From positions 1-7,803 of the forward strand of contig CAMCSI010000059.1 in NCBI GenBank assembly GCA_945877885.1: a stretch of 7,803 nucleotides of DNA. Direction: 5' to 3'. Positions 1 through 5,933 of the stretch are shown here, piece after piece. Every line of letters begins with the position of its first letter. The first letter of the stretch is position 1. This DNA is from Chlamydia trachomatis. GTDB lineage: Bacteria; Chlamydiota; Chlamydiia; Chlamydiales; 2-12-FULL-49-11. Position numbers and translations under genes: made by a program. The notes under the pieces were generated by a model. That model saw only the letters and a program-made list of their open reading frames with translations. It was not told where the DNA came from and did no database searches.

Positions 1-204
1 CATCCAGAAGATAAATCTACGATAGGGCTTTTGCTATGCAAAGGAAAAAACAAAGTCGTTGCAGAGTATGCCTTGAGAGACGTTAGTAAACCTATCGGTA
101 TATCTCAGTATGAAGCAAAGATCATAGAATCTCTTCCTGATGAGTTAAAAGGGTCTTTACCAAGTATTGAGCAAATCGAACAAGAGCTTGAGGCGAGAGA
201 ATGA
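1..204 (+). CDS. yhcG: DUF1016 / YhcG-type PDDEXK nuclease-superfamily protein, C-terminal fragment
   Basis: Frame 1 is open from the window edge and ends at TGA 202-204, giving the last 67 residues of a protein whose start lies outside. The segment begins HPEDKSTIGLLLCKGKNK and continues VVAEYALRDVSKPIGISQYE, which I recognise from memory as the conserved C-terminal end of DUF1016/YhcG proteins. That family belongs to the PDDEXK nuclease superfamily; its members are often found near restriction systems and mobile elements, and their cellular role is poorly defined. The tail ends in an acidic, helical stretch (SLPSIEQIEQELEARE). The active-site core and the N-terminal half are not in the window, so whether the enzyme is intact cannot be judged. 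The stop codon overlaps the next start (ATGA), which suggests co-transcription and translational coupling with the P-loop gene downstream. Confidence 0.85.
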   Translation, partial: HPEDKSTIGLLLCKGKNKVVAEYALRDVSKPIGISQYEAKIIESLPDELKGSLPSIEQIEQELEARE

Positions 205-779
205 AAAATACTCATCCCAAAAAGTTTGCACTGATTGGTCTTCCTGGAAGTGGAAAGTCTACATTTGCTTTTAAGCTCGGTAAGATCTTAGATATTCCAG
301 TCCACCACCTGGACAGGCATATGTTCGAGCCTGGCGGAAAAAAAAGGGATAAGCAAGAATTCATAGCAATTCAAAAGGCAATGCTTGATGAAAAAGCCTG
401 GGTGGTCGAAGGGTGTTCGTTTTCGACTTTCGAAATGAGGTTCGCTAAGGCTGACGTTCTGATATATTTTCACTTTTCAAGGACTATCTGCTTTTGGAGA
501 TTTTTCAAAAGATTTTTTAACTACAAAAGAGATTTTGGGGGTTTACGAGCCATCAACTGGGGACTTTTGAAATACACCTGGAACTTTGACAAAGAAAAAA
601 AAGCTCGAATTGAAGAGCTTAGAAAAAAATATCCTCAGACCGATTTTCTTATCTTTAGAACACAGAAAGATGCTGACCTTTTCATAGAGGGTATTCCGCT
701 ATCTTGGCCTAGCCTGCGCTTTACTGGTGGCAGTGCCTTTCTAAAATGCGAACCACCCTTGGAACATTTAAACGGGTAA
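201..779 (+). CDS. P-loop NTPase, 'topology modulation protein'/FlaR-like (adenylate-kinase-like fold), with atypical C-terminal tail
   Basis: This is a 192-residue cytoplasmic protein. A Walker A motif GLPGSGKS sits at residues 13-20. It is followed by the family-typical VHHLDRHMFEPG block (34-45), a WVVEG strand (67-71) and a basic lid-like region rich in Arg, Lys and Phe (94-112). A KYTWNFDKEKKARI block (124-137) and an ILKS-like FRTQKDADLFIE ending (152-163) complete the pattern. The order matches small nucleotide kinase-like proteins often named 'DNA topology modulation protein'. Their true substrate is uncertain, so I assign only an ATP-binding, kinase-like role. The ATG overlaps the preceding stop (ATGA), and a GAGG at 190-193 is well spaced, so the start is secure. 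Family members usually end near residue 166. The last ~27 residues (about 166-192) look foreign, and the DNA there is richer in GC (39 of 80 bases at 691-770 against 32 of 90 at 601-690). The original 3' end may therefore have been replaced. Confidence 0.8.
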   Translation: MKNTHPKKFALIGLPGSGKSTFAFKLGKILDIPVHHLDRHMFEPGGKKRDKQEFIAIQKAMLDEKAWVVEGCSFSTFEMRFAKADVLIYFHFSRTICFWRFFKRFFNYKRDFGGLRAINWGLLKYTWNFDKEKKARIEELRKKYPQTDFLIFRTQKDADLFIEGIPLSWPSLRFTGGSAFLKCEPPLEHLNG

Positions 780-789
780 TTTAGAAATC

Positions 790-818
790 TTGCATTTTAT
801 AGACAAACCCTATAGAAT
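790..818 (+). promoter_or_regulatory. Predicted sigma70-type promoter for the cysteine-rich exported protein
   Basis: A TTGCAT -35 box at 790-795 is separated by exactly 17 bases from a TAGAAT -10 box at 813-818. The start site would fall near 825, leaving a ~25-base leader that contains a GGAGAG ribosome-binding site (839-844) six bases before the ATG at 851. Both the box sequences and the spacing are good, and the position between two genes fits. There is no experimental support. Confidence 0.55.
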
Positions 819-850
819 CATACCCCCACAACGAAAATGGAGAGCCACAG

Positions 851-1747
851 ATGAGAAGAATCACCCTTGTAATGTTTATAATTTGTTTTTTACCTCTTTT
901 TTGTGCGGCATCTAATCATTGTGTCAGTAACGAACGAATGGCTATTTACAAGTTAATGATGAACAAAAGCAATATTCTAACCTTTGTTTCTCATCCGAAA
1001 GCGTGGGAGTGTTTTTTAAAGGAAACACAAAGAAAACAAGATTACATGCTTTCTTTAAAACCTGAAATACAACAATTGCAACAACAATTTTATTCCGATG
1101 CTTGTGTAGAGCAATTTTGTCAACGGTTTCAGCGCGAAATTGATATAATTATGAAACCCCTCCCCTACGAGGATACCGTGATGCCTTTTTTAGCATGTGG
1201 AATTGCAGATCTTTCAGGCGTCGAAACTCAAGAACAGATAAAATTACAAGAATTTCAAATAAAGTTATTTAAAAACTATTTCGATCGTCAGGTTCGAAAT
1301 AGCACGACAGATTGCACATCTGAATTAGAAGAATTTTCTCGTTGTTCTTCTCTACCTTTATTCTCACGATTAATACACCCTCTTTTGCATGGAACATTGG
1401 AAAGAGGTTATGGCATCTCTGATCTAACTGATTTTTACTGGAACCACGCTACAGAAGTAGAACTGTCCGACGAACAAGCAGAAGTGTTAGAAGATGTTTT
1501 TAATCCACAAAGATTTAAATTTAAGATTGATTCGTCAAAGATAAATTTCAGTTATGATGATGACCAGATCGAAGAATTTGAACAAGGACTATACAAACTT
1601 ATGTACCCTTGCGGAGAAGTAAAATGCGCAGGACGAGAAGCTATAGAAGCACTTTTGAAAAAGTACGAAGAGCAGCATTTCTTTTCTACGGATTGGTTGA
1701 TGCAAGTCTTTGTTGAAGTCCTAGATGATTCAGGCGTTTGTCATTAA
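851..1747 (+). CDS. Exported cysteine-rich protein of unknown family
   Basis: This is a 298-residue protein whose family I do not recognise. It opens with a clear Sec signal peptide: MRR, a hydrophobic core (residues 4-17), then FCAAS, with likely cleavage after Ala19 or Ala20. The residues before Cys18 do not form a proper lipobox, so a soluble periplasmic or secreted protein is more likely than a lipoprotein. After cleavage ten cysteines remain (24, 54, 85, 90, 116, 155, 165, 254, 259, 297). Their even number, and the two CxxxxC pairs at 85/90 and 254/259, suggest disulfide bonding in an oxidising compartment. The middle is helical, Gln/Glu-rich and has coiled-coil character (about 57-97 and 125-145). 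No enzyme motif or further membrane segment is visible. The start is supported by GGAGAG at 839-844 and a promoter upstream. The gene ends exactly where an IS3 remnant on the other strand begins, so its C-terminus may have been affected by that insertion. Confidence 0.75.
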   Translation: MRRITLVMFIICFLPLFCAASNHCVSNERMAIYKLMMNKSNILTFVSHPKAWECFLKETQRKQDYMLSLKPEIQQLQQQFYSDACVEQFCQRFQREIDIIMKPLPYEDTVMPFLACGIADLSGVETQEQIKLQEFQIKLFKNYFDRQVRNSTTDCTSELEEFSRCSSLPLFSRLIHPLLHGTLERGYGISDLTDFYWNHATEVELSDEQAEVLEDVFNPQRFKFKIDSSKINFSYDDDQIEEFEQGLYKLMYPCGEVKCAGREAIEALLKKYEEQHFFSTDWLMQVFVEVLDDSGVCH

Positions 1748-1872
1748 AAAGGGTTTACACGGTAAAGCTGACTACCATTTCAAGTAACTTGAAAGCCAAT
1801 TGTAAGGATCATATTCTTAATAAACTGAAATTTTACATTTTGTTTTTCAAGAAGATGGCTAATGCCTTTTTT
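1748..1872 (-). pseudogene. IS3-family transposase OrfB, N-terminal fragment in the -1 frame
   Basis: OrfB supplies the DDE integrase core of IS3 transposases and is made as an OrfAB fusion by -1 frameshifting. Slipping at the A AAA AAG heptamer gives KKGISHLLEKQNVKFQFIK, which matches the start of OrfB proteins (KFQFI or KYQFI). This frame ends at TGA 1782-1780. A few bases later other frames still show KLLE at about 1779-1790 and LYRV at about 1752-1763. These resemble the 'CxLLEVSxSGFYRW' block that normally follows, so at least one small indel has occurred. The similarity stops at the end of the neighbouring cysteine-rich gene. All DDE catalytic residues are absent, so the fragment is non-functional. 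Confidence 0.65.
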
Positions 1873-2128
1873 AAGATATCCCTTTCTAATCTAACGTCGG
1901 CTAACTCCTTTTTTAAATGAAACATTTCCTCATTAGAAGCTCTAATAATCCCTTTGCCTCTAAAGCTAAGCATGTCATCTTTTTCATAATTTTGCGATCA
2001 TTGACGCAAAGTTGATGTGCGAAGACCCAAATCACAGGCTATCTCTCCAAGTTTTTTTTCTGAATCTTTTACCTATTGAACTGCATTTAATTTAAACTCT
2101 CTATCATATGAACGACTTTTTTACTCAT
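1833..2128 (-). pseudogene. IS3-family transposase OrfA, disrupted (frameshift plus two in-frame stops)
   Basis: OrfA is the helix-turn-helix and leucine-zipper half of the IS3 transposase, which binds the element's ends. Read on the minus strand from ATG 2128, the text would be MSKK followed by RSYDREFKLNAVQ, but the A-run at 2117-2122 is one base short, so the frame is lost after codon 4. Downstream the correct frame carries a stop after NAVQ and another after STLRQ, where the family usually has Trp; that TGA probably replaced TGG. Between them EKKLGEIACDLGLRTSTL is the helix-turn-helix. Further on, EEMFHLKKELADVRLERD and ILKKALAIF form the hallmark zipper end, and the frame stops at TAA 1835-1833. 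Its length, about 98 codons, is normal for OrfA. Three independent lesions with well-kept text between them point to fairly recent decay. Confidence 0.88.
1866..1872 (-). other. Programmed -1 frameshift heptamer (A AAA AAG) of the IS3 remnant
   Basis: On the minus strand the OrfA codons TTA AAA AAG contain the classical slippery heptamer A AAA AAG. A one-base slip enters the frame that encodes the OrfB start. Its position at the end of the zipper (DILKK) is the normal site in IS3-family elements. It is a fossil here because OrfA is broken upstream. Confidence 0.7.
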
Positions 2129-2218
2129 TTAAAGCCTCTATAATTTTTTTAATTTTAGTTGTATTCTATTCGTCCATTAAATGATCACCACCCAAGGTTT
2201 GGATGCCCCCAGTATAAC

Positions 2219-2247
2219 TTGTTTTTTTTATTAAAAGAAGATATACA
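2219..2247 (+). promoter_or_regulatory. Possible promoter of the ybhGFSR operon
   Basis: TTGTTT at 2219-2224 and TATACA at 2242-2247 are 17 bases apart, a fair sigma70-like pair. Transcription would start at about 2254, only a few bases before the ATG at 2258. This would give an almost leaderless message, which agrees with the lack of a well-placed Shine-Dalgarno sequence; the nearest, AAGAAG at 2235-2240, lies 17 bases from the ATG. The region is very AT-rich, so chance matches are likely. A second TATAAT at 2139-2144 lacks a good -35 box. Confidence 0.3.
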
Positions 2248-2257
2248 AAAAATATAT

Positions 2258-3097
2258 ATGAAAAAGACAATTTATCTATCGGTTTCTATCCTTTCTGTTT
2301 CAGTGATACTTGCGGCAATGATCTTTGTTTTTTTCGGAAATGAAAAAGAGGATACTACATTAACTTTGTATGGAAATGTTGATGTTCGTGAAGTGGATAT
2401 TTCCTTCCGGGTGAATGGGAAAGTAGAGTCGCTAGCATTTCAAGAGGGCGATGCGGTGAAAAAAGGGGATCTTTTGTGCTCATTGGAGCAAAATCCCTAT
2501 GATAGTTTATTAGAAGAATCGATAGCAAGGGCAGAGGCTATTGCTGCAGAATTTTTTAATGCAGAGTTGCAATACAAAAGACGTTTAGAGGTCGTTGATT
2601 CAGGGGCAATATCAGGGGAAGATTTTGATGATAGCCTGGCCAGATTTACTTCTTTAAAAGCAAGTTTACAGGAGGCAAAAAAAGCAATTTGTATAGCAAG
2701 GGATAATCTATCTTACACAAAATCTTATGCACCTAACGATGGAATTATTTTATCACGTGTTAGAGAGGTAGGAAGTGTCATAAATGCTGGCAATCCTGTA
2801 TACACTCTTTCACTAGTTTCTCCTGTATGGATAAGGGCTTTTGTCGATGAGCCGAACTTAGGTGTTGTTCATTATGGAATGGATGCAACAATTTATACCG
2901 ATATTAAAGGGGGGAAAAGTTATAAAGGTAAAATTGGATTTATCTCTCCTATAGCTGAGTTCACCCCTAAATCAGTTCAAACCACAACTCTTCGTACTGA
3001 CCTAGTCTATCGTTTAAGAATCTATGTCGATGATCCAGACTCTCAGTTAATTCAGGCAATGCCGGTAACTGTGAAATTGCATTTGGATAAGAGGTAA
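2258..3097 (+). CDS. ybhG: HlyD/YbhG-type membrane-fusion (periplasmic adaptor) subunit of ABC exporter
   Basis: This 279-residue adaptor links an ABC exporter in the inner membrane to the periplasm. An N-terminal anchor lies at residues 4-27 (MKKTIYL then a hydrophobic stretch). The first lipoyl half follows at about 36-77 (LYGNVDVREVDISFRVNGKV, EGDAVKKGDLL). A helical hairpin spans about 80-155, and the second lipoyl half about 156-186 (APNDGIILSRVREVGSVINAG). The beta-barrel part carries the YbhG signature blocks PVWIRAFVDEPNL (189-201), IGFISPIAEFTPK (226-238) and LRTDLVYRLRIYVDD (245-259). From memory E. coli YbhG has 332 residues; the ~50 missing here all fall in the hairpin. The reading frame is open back to 2159, but those 33 extra residues resemble no family member, whereas MKK plus an anchor is typical, so I chose 2258. 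The gene is first in the operon, six bases before ybhF. Confidence 0.88.
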   Translation: MKKTIYLSVSILSVSVILAAMIFVFFGNEKEDTTLTLYGNVDVREVDISFRVNGKVESLAFQEGDAVKKGDLLCSLEQNPYDSLLEESIARAEAIAAEFFNAELQYKRRLEVVDSGAISGEDFDDSLARFTSLKASLQEAKKAICIARDNLSYTKSYAPNDGIILSRVREVGSVINAGNPVYTLSLVSPVWIRAFVDEPNLGVVHYGMDATIYTDIKGGKSYKGKIGFISPIAEFTPKSVQTTTLRTDLVYRLRIYVDDPDSQLIQAMPVTVKLHLDKR

Positions 3098-3103
3098 TTC
3101 TTC

Positions 3104-4816
3104 TTGGTAGAAAATAACATACAAATACATGGTCTACTAAAGCAATTCAAAGGAAATAGTGACTATAAGTTAATAATTGATGATGCAATCATCCCTAAAG
3201 GTAAGATCACAGGTATTGTAGGTCCAGATGGAGCTGGAAAAACAACTTTTATGAGAATTTTAGCTGGCCTTCATTCTTTTGACTCTGGCTCTATTTCCAT
3301 TTTTGGGAAAGATATCGTAAAAGATTTTGAACAAATACGCCTTGGAACTGGGTATATGCCTCAAAAATTCGGATTGTATGAGGATTTAACTGTAAGGCAA
3401 AATCTTCATTTATATGCAGAGCTTCGTGGCCTTTCTAAGGATGAAAAGGAAGAGGTTTTTAAAAAGCTGATGCATTTTACAGCCTTGGAAGCCTTTCAAA
3501 GTCGCCTTGTAAAAAATCTCTCGGGGGGAATGAAGCAGAAATTAGGCCTTGCTTGTGCGCTAATAAAAAAACCTGCATTGCTATTATTAGATGAGCCAAG
3601 TGTTGGTGTCGATCCTGTCTCAAGAAGAGAGTTGTGGAAAATGGTGCAAGCTCTTATTGATCAGGATGTAACTATAGTTTGGAGTACTGCCTATTTAGAC
3701 GAGGCAGAAAGGTGTGAGAATGTCCTTTTATTAAATGAGGGAAAGCTTTTGTATCAAGGCGATCCCAAGCTCCTTACGGAAACATTGAAAAATAGAGTGT
3801 TTATGATCTCTCCAAAAGAAAGCGATAAAAGGGAGGAACTTTTTAAATGCCAGAAAAAAGATGAGATCATTGATGCATTAATTCAAGGCAATCTTATTCG
3901 AGTGGTGTTAAAAAAGGGCAAAACGCTCTTAGGGGATTTTCAAGCAAGCAGCGTTTTGCCACGGTTTGAAGATGCTTTCATAGATATTTTAGGGGGAGGG
4001 GGCGTACCGGATTCAAAGCTTGCTGACTGCATAGAAAAAAAAGAGGAAAAGGAACATTTCCCTATTGTGGCAAAAAATCTTACTAAAATGTTTAATGCTT
4101 TTACCGCAGTAAATAACGTATCCATAGAAGTAAAGATGGGAGAGGTGTTTGGATTATTAGGACCAAATGGTGCAGGAAAAACTACAATTTTCAAGATGCT
4201 TTGTGGCCTTTTACAGCCAAGTACTGGCGAAACATTTGTAAATGGGTTGAATTTGCAAAAATCTCCAGATGTCGCCCGTATGAACATTGGGTATATGGCG
4301 CAAAAATTTTCCCTCTATGGAAATTTAAGTGTTCAGCAAAATTTAGATTTTTTTGCAGGAATGTATAGTTTAAAAAATCATAAGAAAAAAGCTGCTATAG
4401 AAGAAATGGTCGATGTATTTAAACTCGAAAAATATTTATCCACTAATGCGGAAAAGTTACCTTTAGGTTATAAGCAAAGGCTCAGTCTTGCTTGTGCTAA
4501 TATGCATAGGCCCTCAATTTTATTTCTCGATGAGCCAACCTCTGGTGTAGATCCCCTTACAAGAAGGGAGTTTTGGAATCATATAAATGGGCTAGTTAGG
4601 AAAGGTGTTACCATTATGATAAGCACTCATTTTATGGAGGAGGCCGAATACTGCGATAGAATCGCATTTATCTATCAGGGAAAAATCATAAAGATGGCCT
4701 CTTCAACAGAGGTAAAACAAGAGATTGCAACAGATATAAATCCAAACCCCACCCTTGAAGATGCATTTATTGCAATGATAGAAAATTATGATAGGGGAAT
4801 AGATGCAAGAAAGTAA
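3104..4816 (+). CDS. ybhF: Double ABC-type ATPase subunit YbhF (two nucleotide-binding domains)
   Basis: This 570-residue cytoplasmic protein powers the YbhS/YbhR pore by ATP hydrolysis; E. coli YbhF has about 578. NBD1 has Walker A GPDGAGKTT (40-48), Q-loop region YMPQKFGLYEDLT (84-96), signature LSGGMKQK (139-146) and Walker B LLLLDEP (159-165). NBD2 has Walker A GPNGAGKTT (353-361), YMAQKFSLYGNLS (397-409), LPLGYKQR in place of LSGGxxQ (452-459), Walker B ILFLDEP (472-478) and H-loop His509. NBD1 has STAYLDEAE, lacking the H-loop histidine. E. coli YbhF shows the same two departures as I recall it. A PRFEDAFIDILGG block (286-298) ends the linker after NBD1, and a PTLEDAFIAMI block ends NBD2. 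The start is TTG: AGAGG at 3090-3094 is well placed, and the first in-frame ATG (codon 50) would remove Walker A. The C-terminus overlaps ybhS by 14 bases. In E. coli this exporter has been linked to drug and cation efflux; the substrate here is unknown. Confidence 0.95.
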   Translation: MVENNIQIHGLLKQFKGNSDYKLIIDDAIIPKGKITGIVGPDGAGKTTFMRILAGLHSFDSGSISIFGKDIVKDFEQIRLGTGYMPQKFGLYEDLTVRQNLHLYAELRGLSKDEKEEVFKKLMHFTALEAFQSRLVKNLSGGMKQKLGLACALIKKPALLLLDEPSVGVDPVSRRELWKMVQALIDQDVTIVWSTAYLDEAERCENVLLLNEGKLLYQGDPKLLTETLKNRVFMISPKESDKREELFKCQKKDEIIDALIQGNLIRVVLKKGKTLLGDFQASSVLPRFEDAFIDILGGGGVPDSKLADCIEKKEEKEHFPIVAKNLTKMFNAFTAVNNVSIEVKMGEVFGLLGPNGAGKTTIFKMLCGLLQPSTGETFVNGLNLQKSPDVARMNIGYMAQKFSLYGNLSVQQNLDFFAGMYSLKNHKKKAAIEEMVDVFKLEKYLSTNAEKLPLGYKQRLSLACANMHRPSILFLDEPTSGVDPLTRREFWNHINGLVRKGVTIMISTHFMEEAEYCDRIAFIYQGKIIKMASSTEVKQEIATDINPNPTLEDAFIAMIENYDRGIDARK

Positions 4817-5933
4817 AGTGCGTAGAATAAAGGCTCTTGTGTTAAAAGAGACTATCCAAATCTTCAGGGATCCAAGTACTTTGTTAATTACTGTGGTGTT
4901 ACCTCTTTTGTTAATTGTTATCTATGGATCGGGTGTTTCCTTAGATATTAAACATTTAAAAGTGGGTTTAGTTTTAGAGGATACATCACCGGATGCAAGA
5001 GATTTTGCAAATAGTTTGATTCACTCACCTTATTTTGAGGTGACAAGTGCTTACCATCGACATAGTATGGATGAGAGGTTAATAGATGGCTCTATTGCTG
5101 GGATGATTGTCATCCCTTCCTATTATACAAGGGTTAAAAACACCCTTGGAAAAATAGCTCCTATTCAACTAATTGCCGATGGTAGCGAAGCTAATACCGC
5201 AAGCTTTGTAATCAACTACGTAACAGGGGCATTTGCTAATTTTCTTACACAAGAGGCCCTTGCAGGGAAAGGCTCTCTTGAAAAGCCAATCATTGAGGTT
5301 AAGCCCCGGTTTTGGTATAACGAGCAGCTAGAAAGTAGATTTTATATTCTGTCTGGATCGCTTGCAATTACTATGACTTTGATAGGGGCGATGCTTACTG
5401 CTCTAGTTGTTGCAAGAGAATGGGAGAGGGGTACTATGGAGTCTCTTTTATCAACCCCTGTCACTTCATTTGAGCTTGTGATAGGAAAAGTGATTCCCTA
5501 TTTTATACTAGGGATGATTTCAATGGCCCTTTGTGTCGCAATCACCGTCTTTTGCTATGGGGTCCCGTTTAGAGGGTCTTTGTTATTACTTACCCTAGTT
5601 TCTGCAGTCTTTTTATTATGTTCGCTTGGACTTGGTTTGATGATTTCTACCATAGCAAAAAGTCAAGTGCTGGCTTATCAAATCACTTTGATGGTGGGCT
5701 TTCTTCCCGCCTACATTTTGTCTGGATTTTTATTTGAGATTCTAAGTATGCCAATATGGATACAAACCATTACAACATTTATACCGGCAAAATATTTTGT
5801 CCAAAGTTTGCAGACATTATTTCTTGTAGGCAATGTCTGGAGTCTTATATTTTATGATATGGCAGTCATAGCTTCTATTGGGTCTATTTTTTTTGTAATT
5901 ACAGCTTTGAAAACTGCAAGGAGAATCCCTTGA
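4803..5933 (+). CDS. ybhS: ABC-2 type permease YbhS
   Basis: This is a 376-residue inner-membrane permease, one half of the exporter pore and about the size of E. coli YbhS (377). A basic N-terminus with RIKALVLKETIQIFRDP (8-24), typical of ABC-2 permeases, leads into TM1 (about 26-43). A large periplasmic domain follows (about 44-175), including IADGSEANTASFV (124-136) and a PRFWYNEQLESRFYI block (168-182). Five more hydrophobic segments lie at about 183-204, 226-251, 258-282, 289-312 and 344-367. The conserved VAREWERGTMESLLSTPVT (203-221), between TM2 and TM3, is the cytoplasmic region expected to contact the ATPase. The LSGFLFEI-MP block (306-317) and IPAKYFVQSLQTLFL (327-341) are also YbhS-like. 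The ATG lies inside the end of ybhF, 14 bases before the end of its stop codon, with GGGGA at 4794-4798, so translation is probably coupled. Confidence 0.93.
   Translation: MQESKVRRIKALVLKETIQIFRDPSTLLITVVLPLLLIVIYGSGVSLDIKHLKVGLVLEDTSPDARDFANSLIHSPYFEVTSAYHRHSMDERLIDGSIAGMIVIPSYYTRVKNTLGKIAPIQLIADGSEANTASFVINYVTGAFANFLTQEALAGKGSLEKPIIEVKPRFWYNEQLESRFYILSGSLAITMTLIGAMLTALVVAREWERGTMESLLSTPVTSFELVIGKVIPYFILGMISMALCVAITVFCYGVPFRGSLLLLTLVSAVFLLCSLGLGLMISTIAKSQVLAYQITLMVGFLPAYILSGFLFEILSMPIWIQTITTFIPAKYFVQSLQTLFLVGNVWSLIFYDMAVIASIGSIFFVITALKTARRIP

Larger units (their letters stand above)
1748..2187 (-). mobile_element. Degenerate IS3-family insertion sequence remnant
   Basis: The whole stretch between the cysteine-rich gene and the exporter operon reads on the minus strand as a broken IS3-family element: orfA with an upstream AGAGG ribosome-binding site, a frameshift heptamer, and the first part of orfB. 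Most of orfB and the right end are missing. A possible left end is TGATCATTTAATGGACGA, read on the minus strand from 2187, because IS3-type ends often begin TGA and carry a TGGAC block. This boundary is tentative, and no matching right end or target duplication is visible. The element cannot move on its own. No other coding capacity is seen here; the 60-codon plus-strand reading frame over 1738-1920 is a shadow of the transposase. Confidence 0.8.

Noticed and set aside
724..756. GGTGG...CCACC hairpin in the tail of the P-loop gene
   Set aside because: Only five pairs around a long loop, no T-run; too weak to call a terminator or repeat.
1738..1920. 60-codon plus-strand reading frame after the cysteine-rich gene
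   Set aside because: It lies antisense to the transposase remnant, has low-complexity Lys/Phe/Asn-rich text and no ribosome-binding site; the minus-strand IS3 reading explains the DNA.
2139..2144. Perfect TATAAT as -10 box of the exporter operon
   Set aside because: No acceptable -35 box lies 15-19 bases upstream, and it sits inside the IS remnant in a very AT-rich stretch.
2159..2257. 33-residue N-terminal extension of YbhG
   Set aside because: The text resembles no HlyD/YbhG N-terminus, would place a non-hydrophobic leader before the membrane anchor, and partly overlaps the IS remnant.
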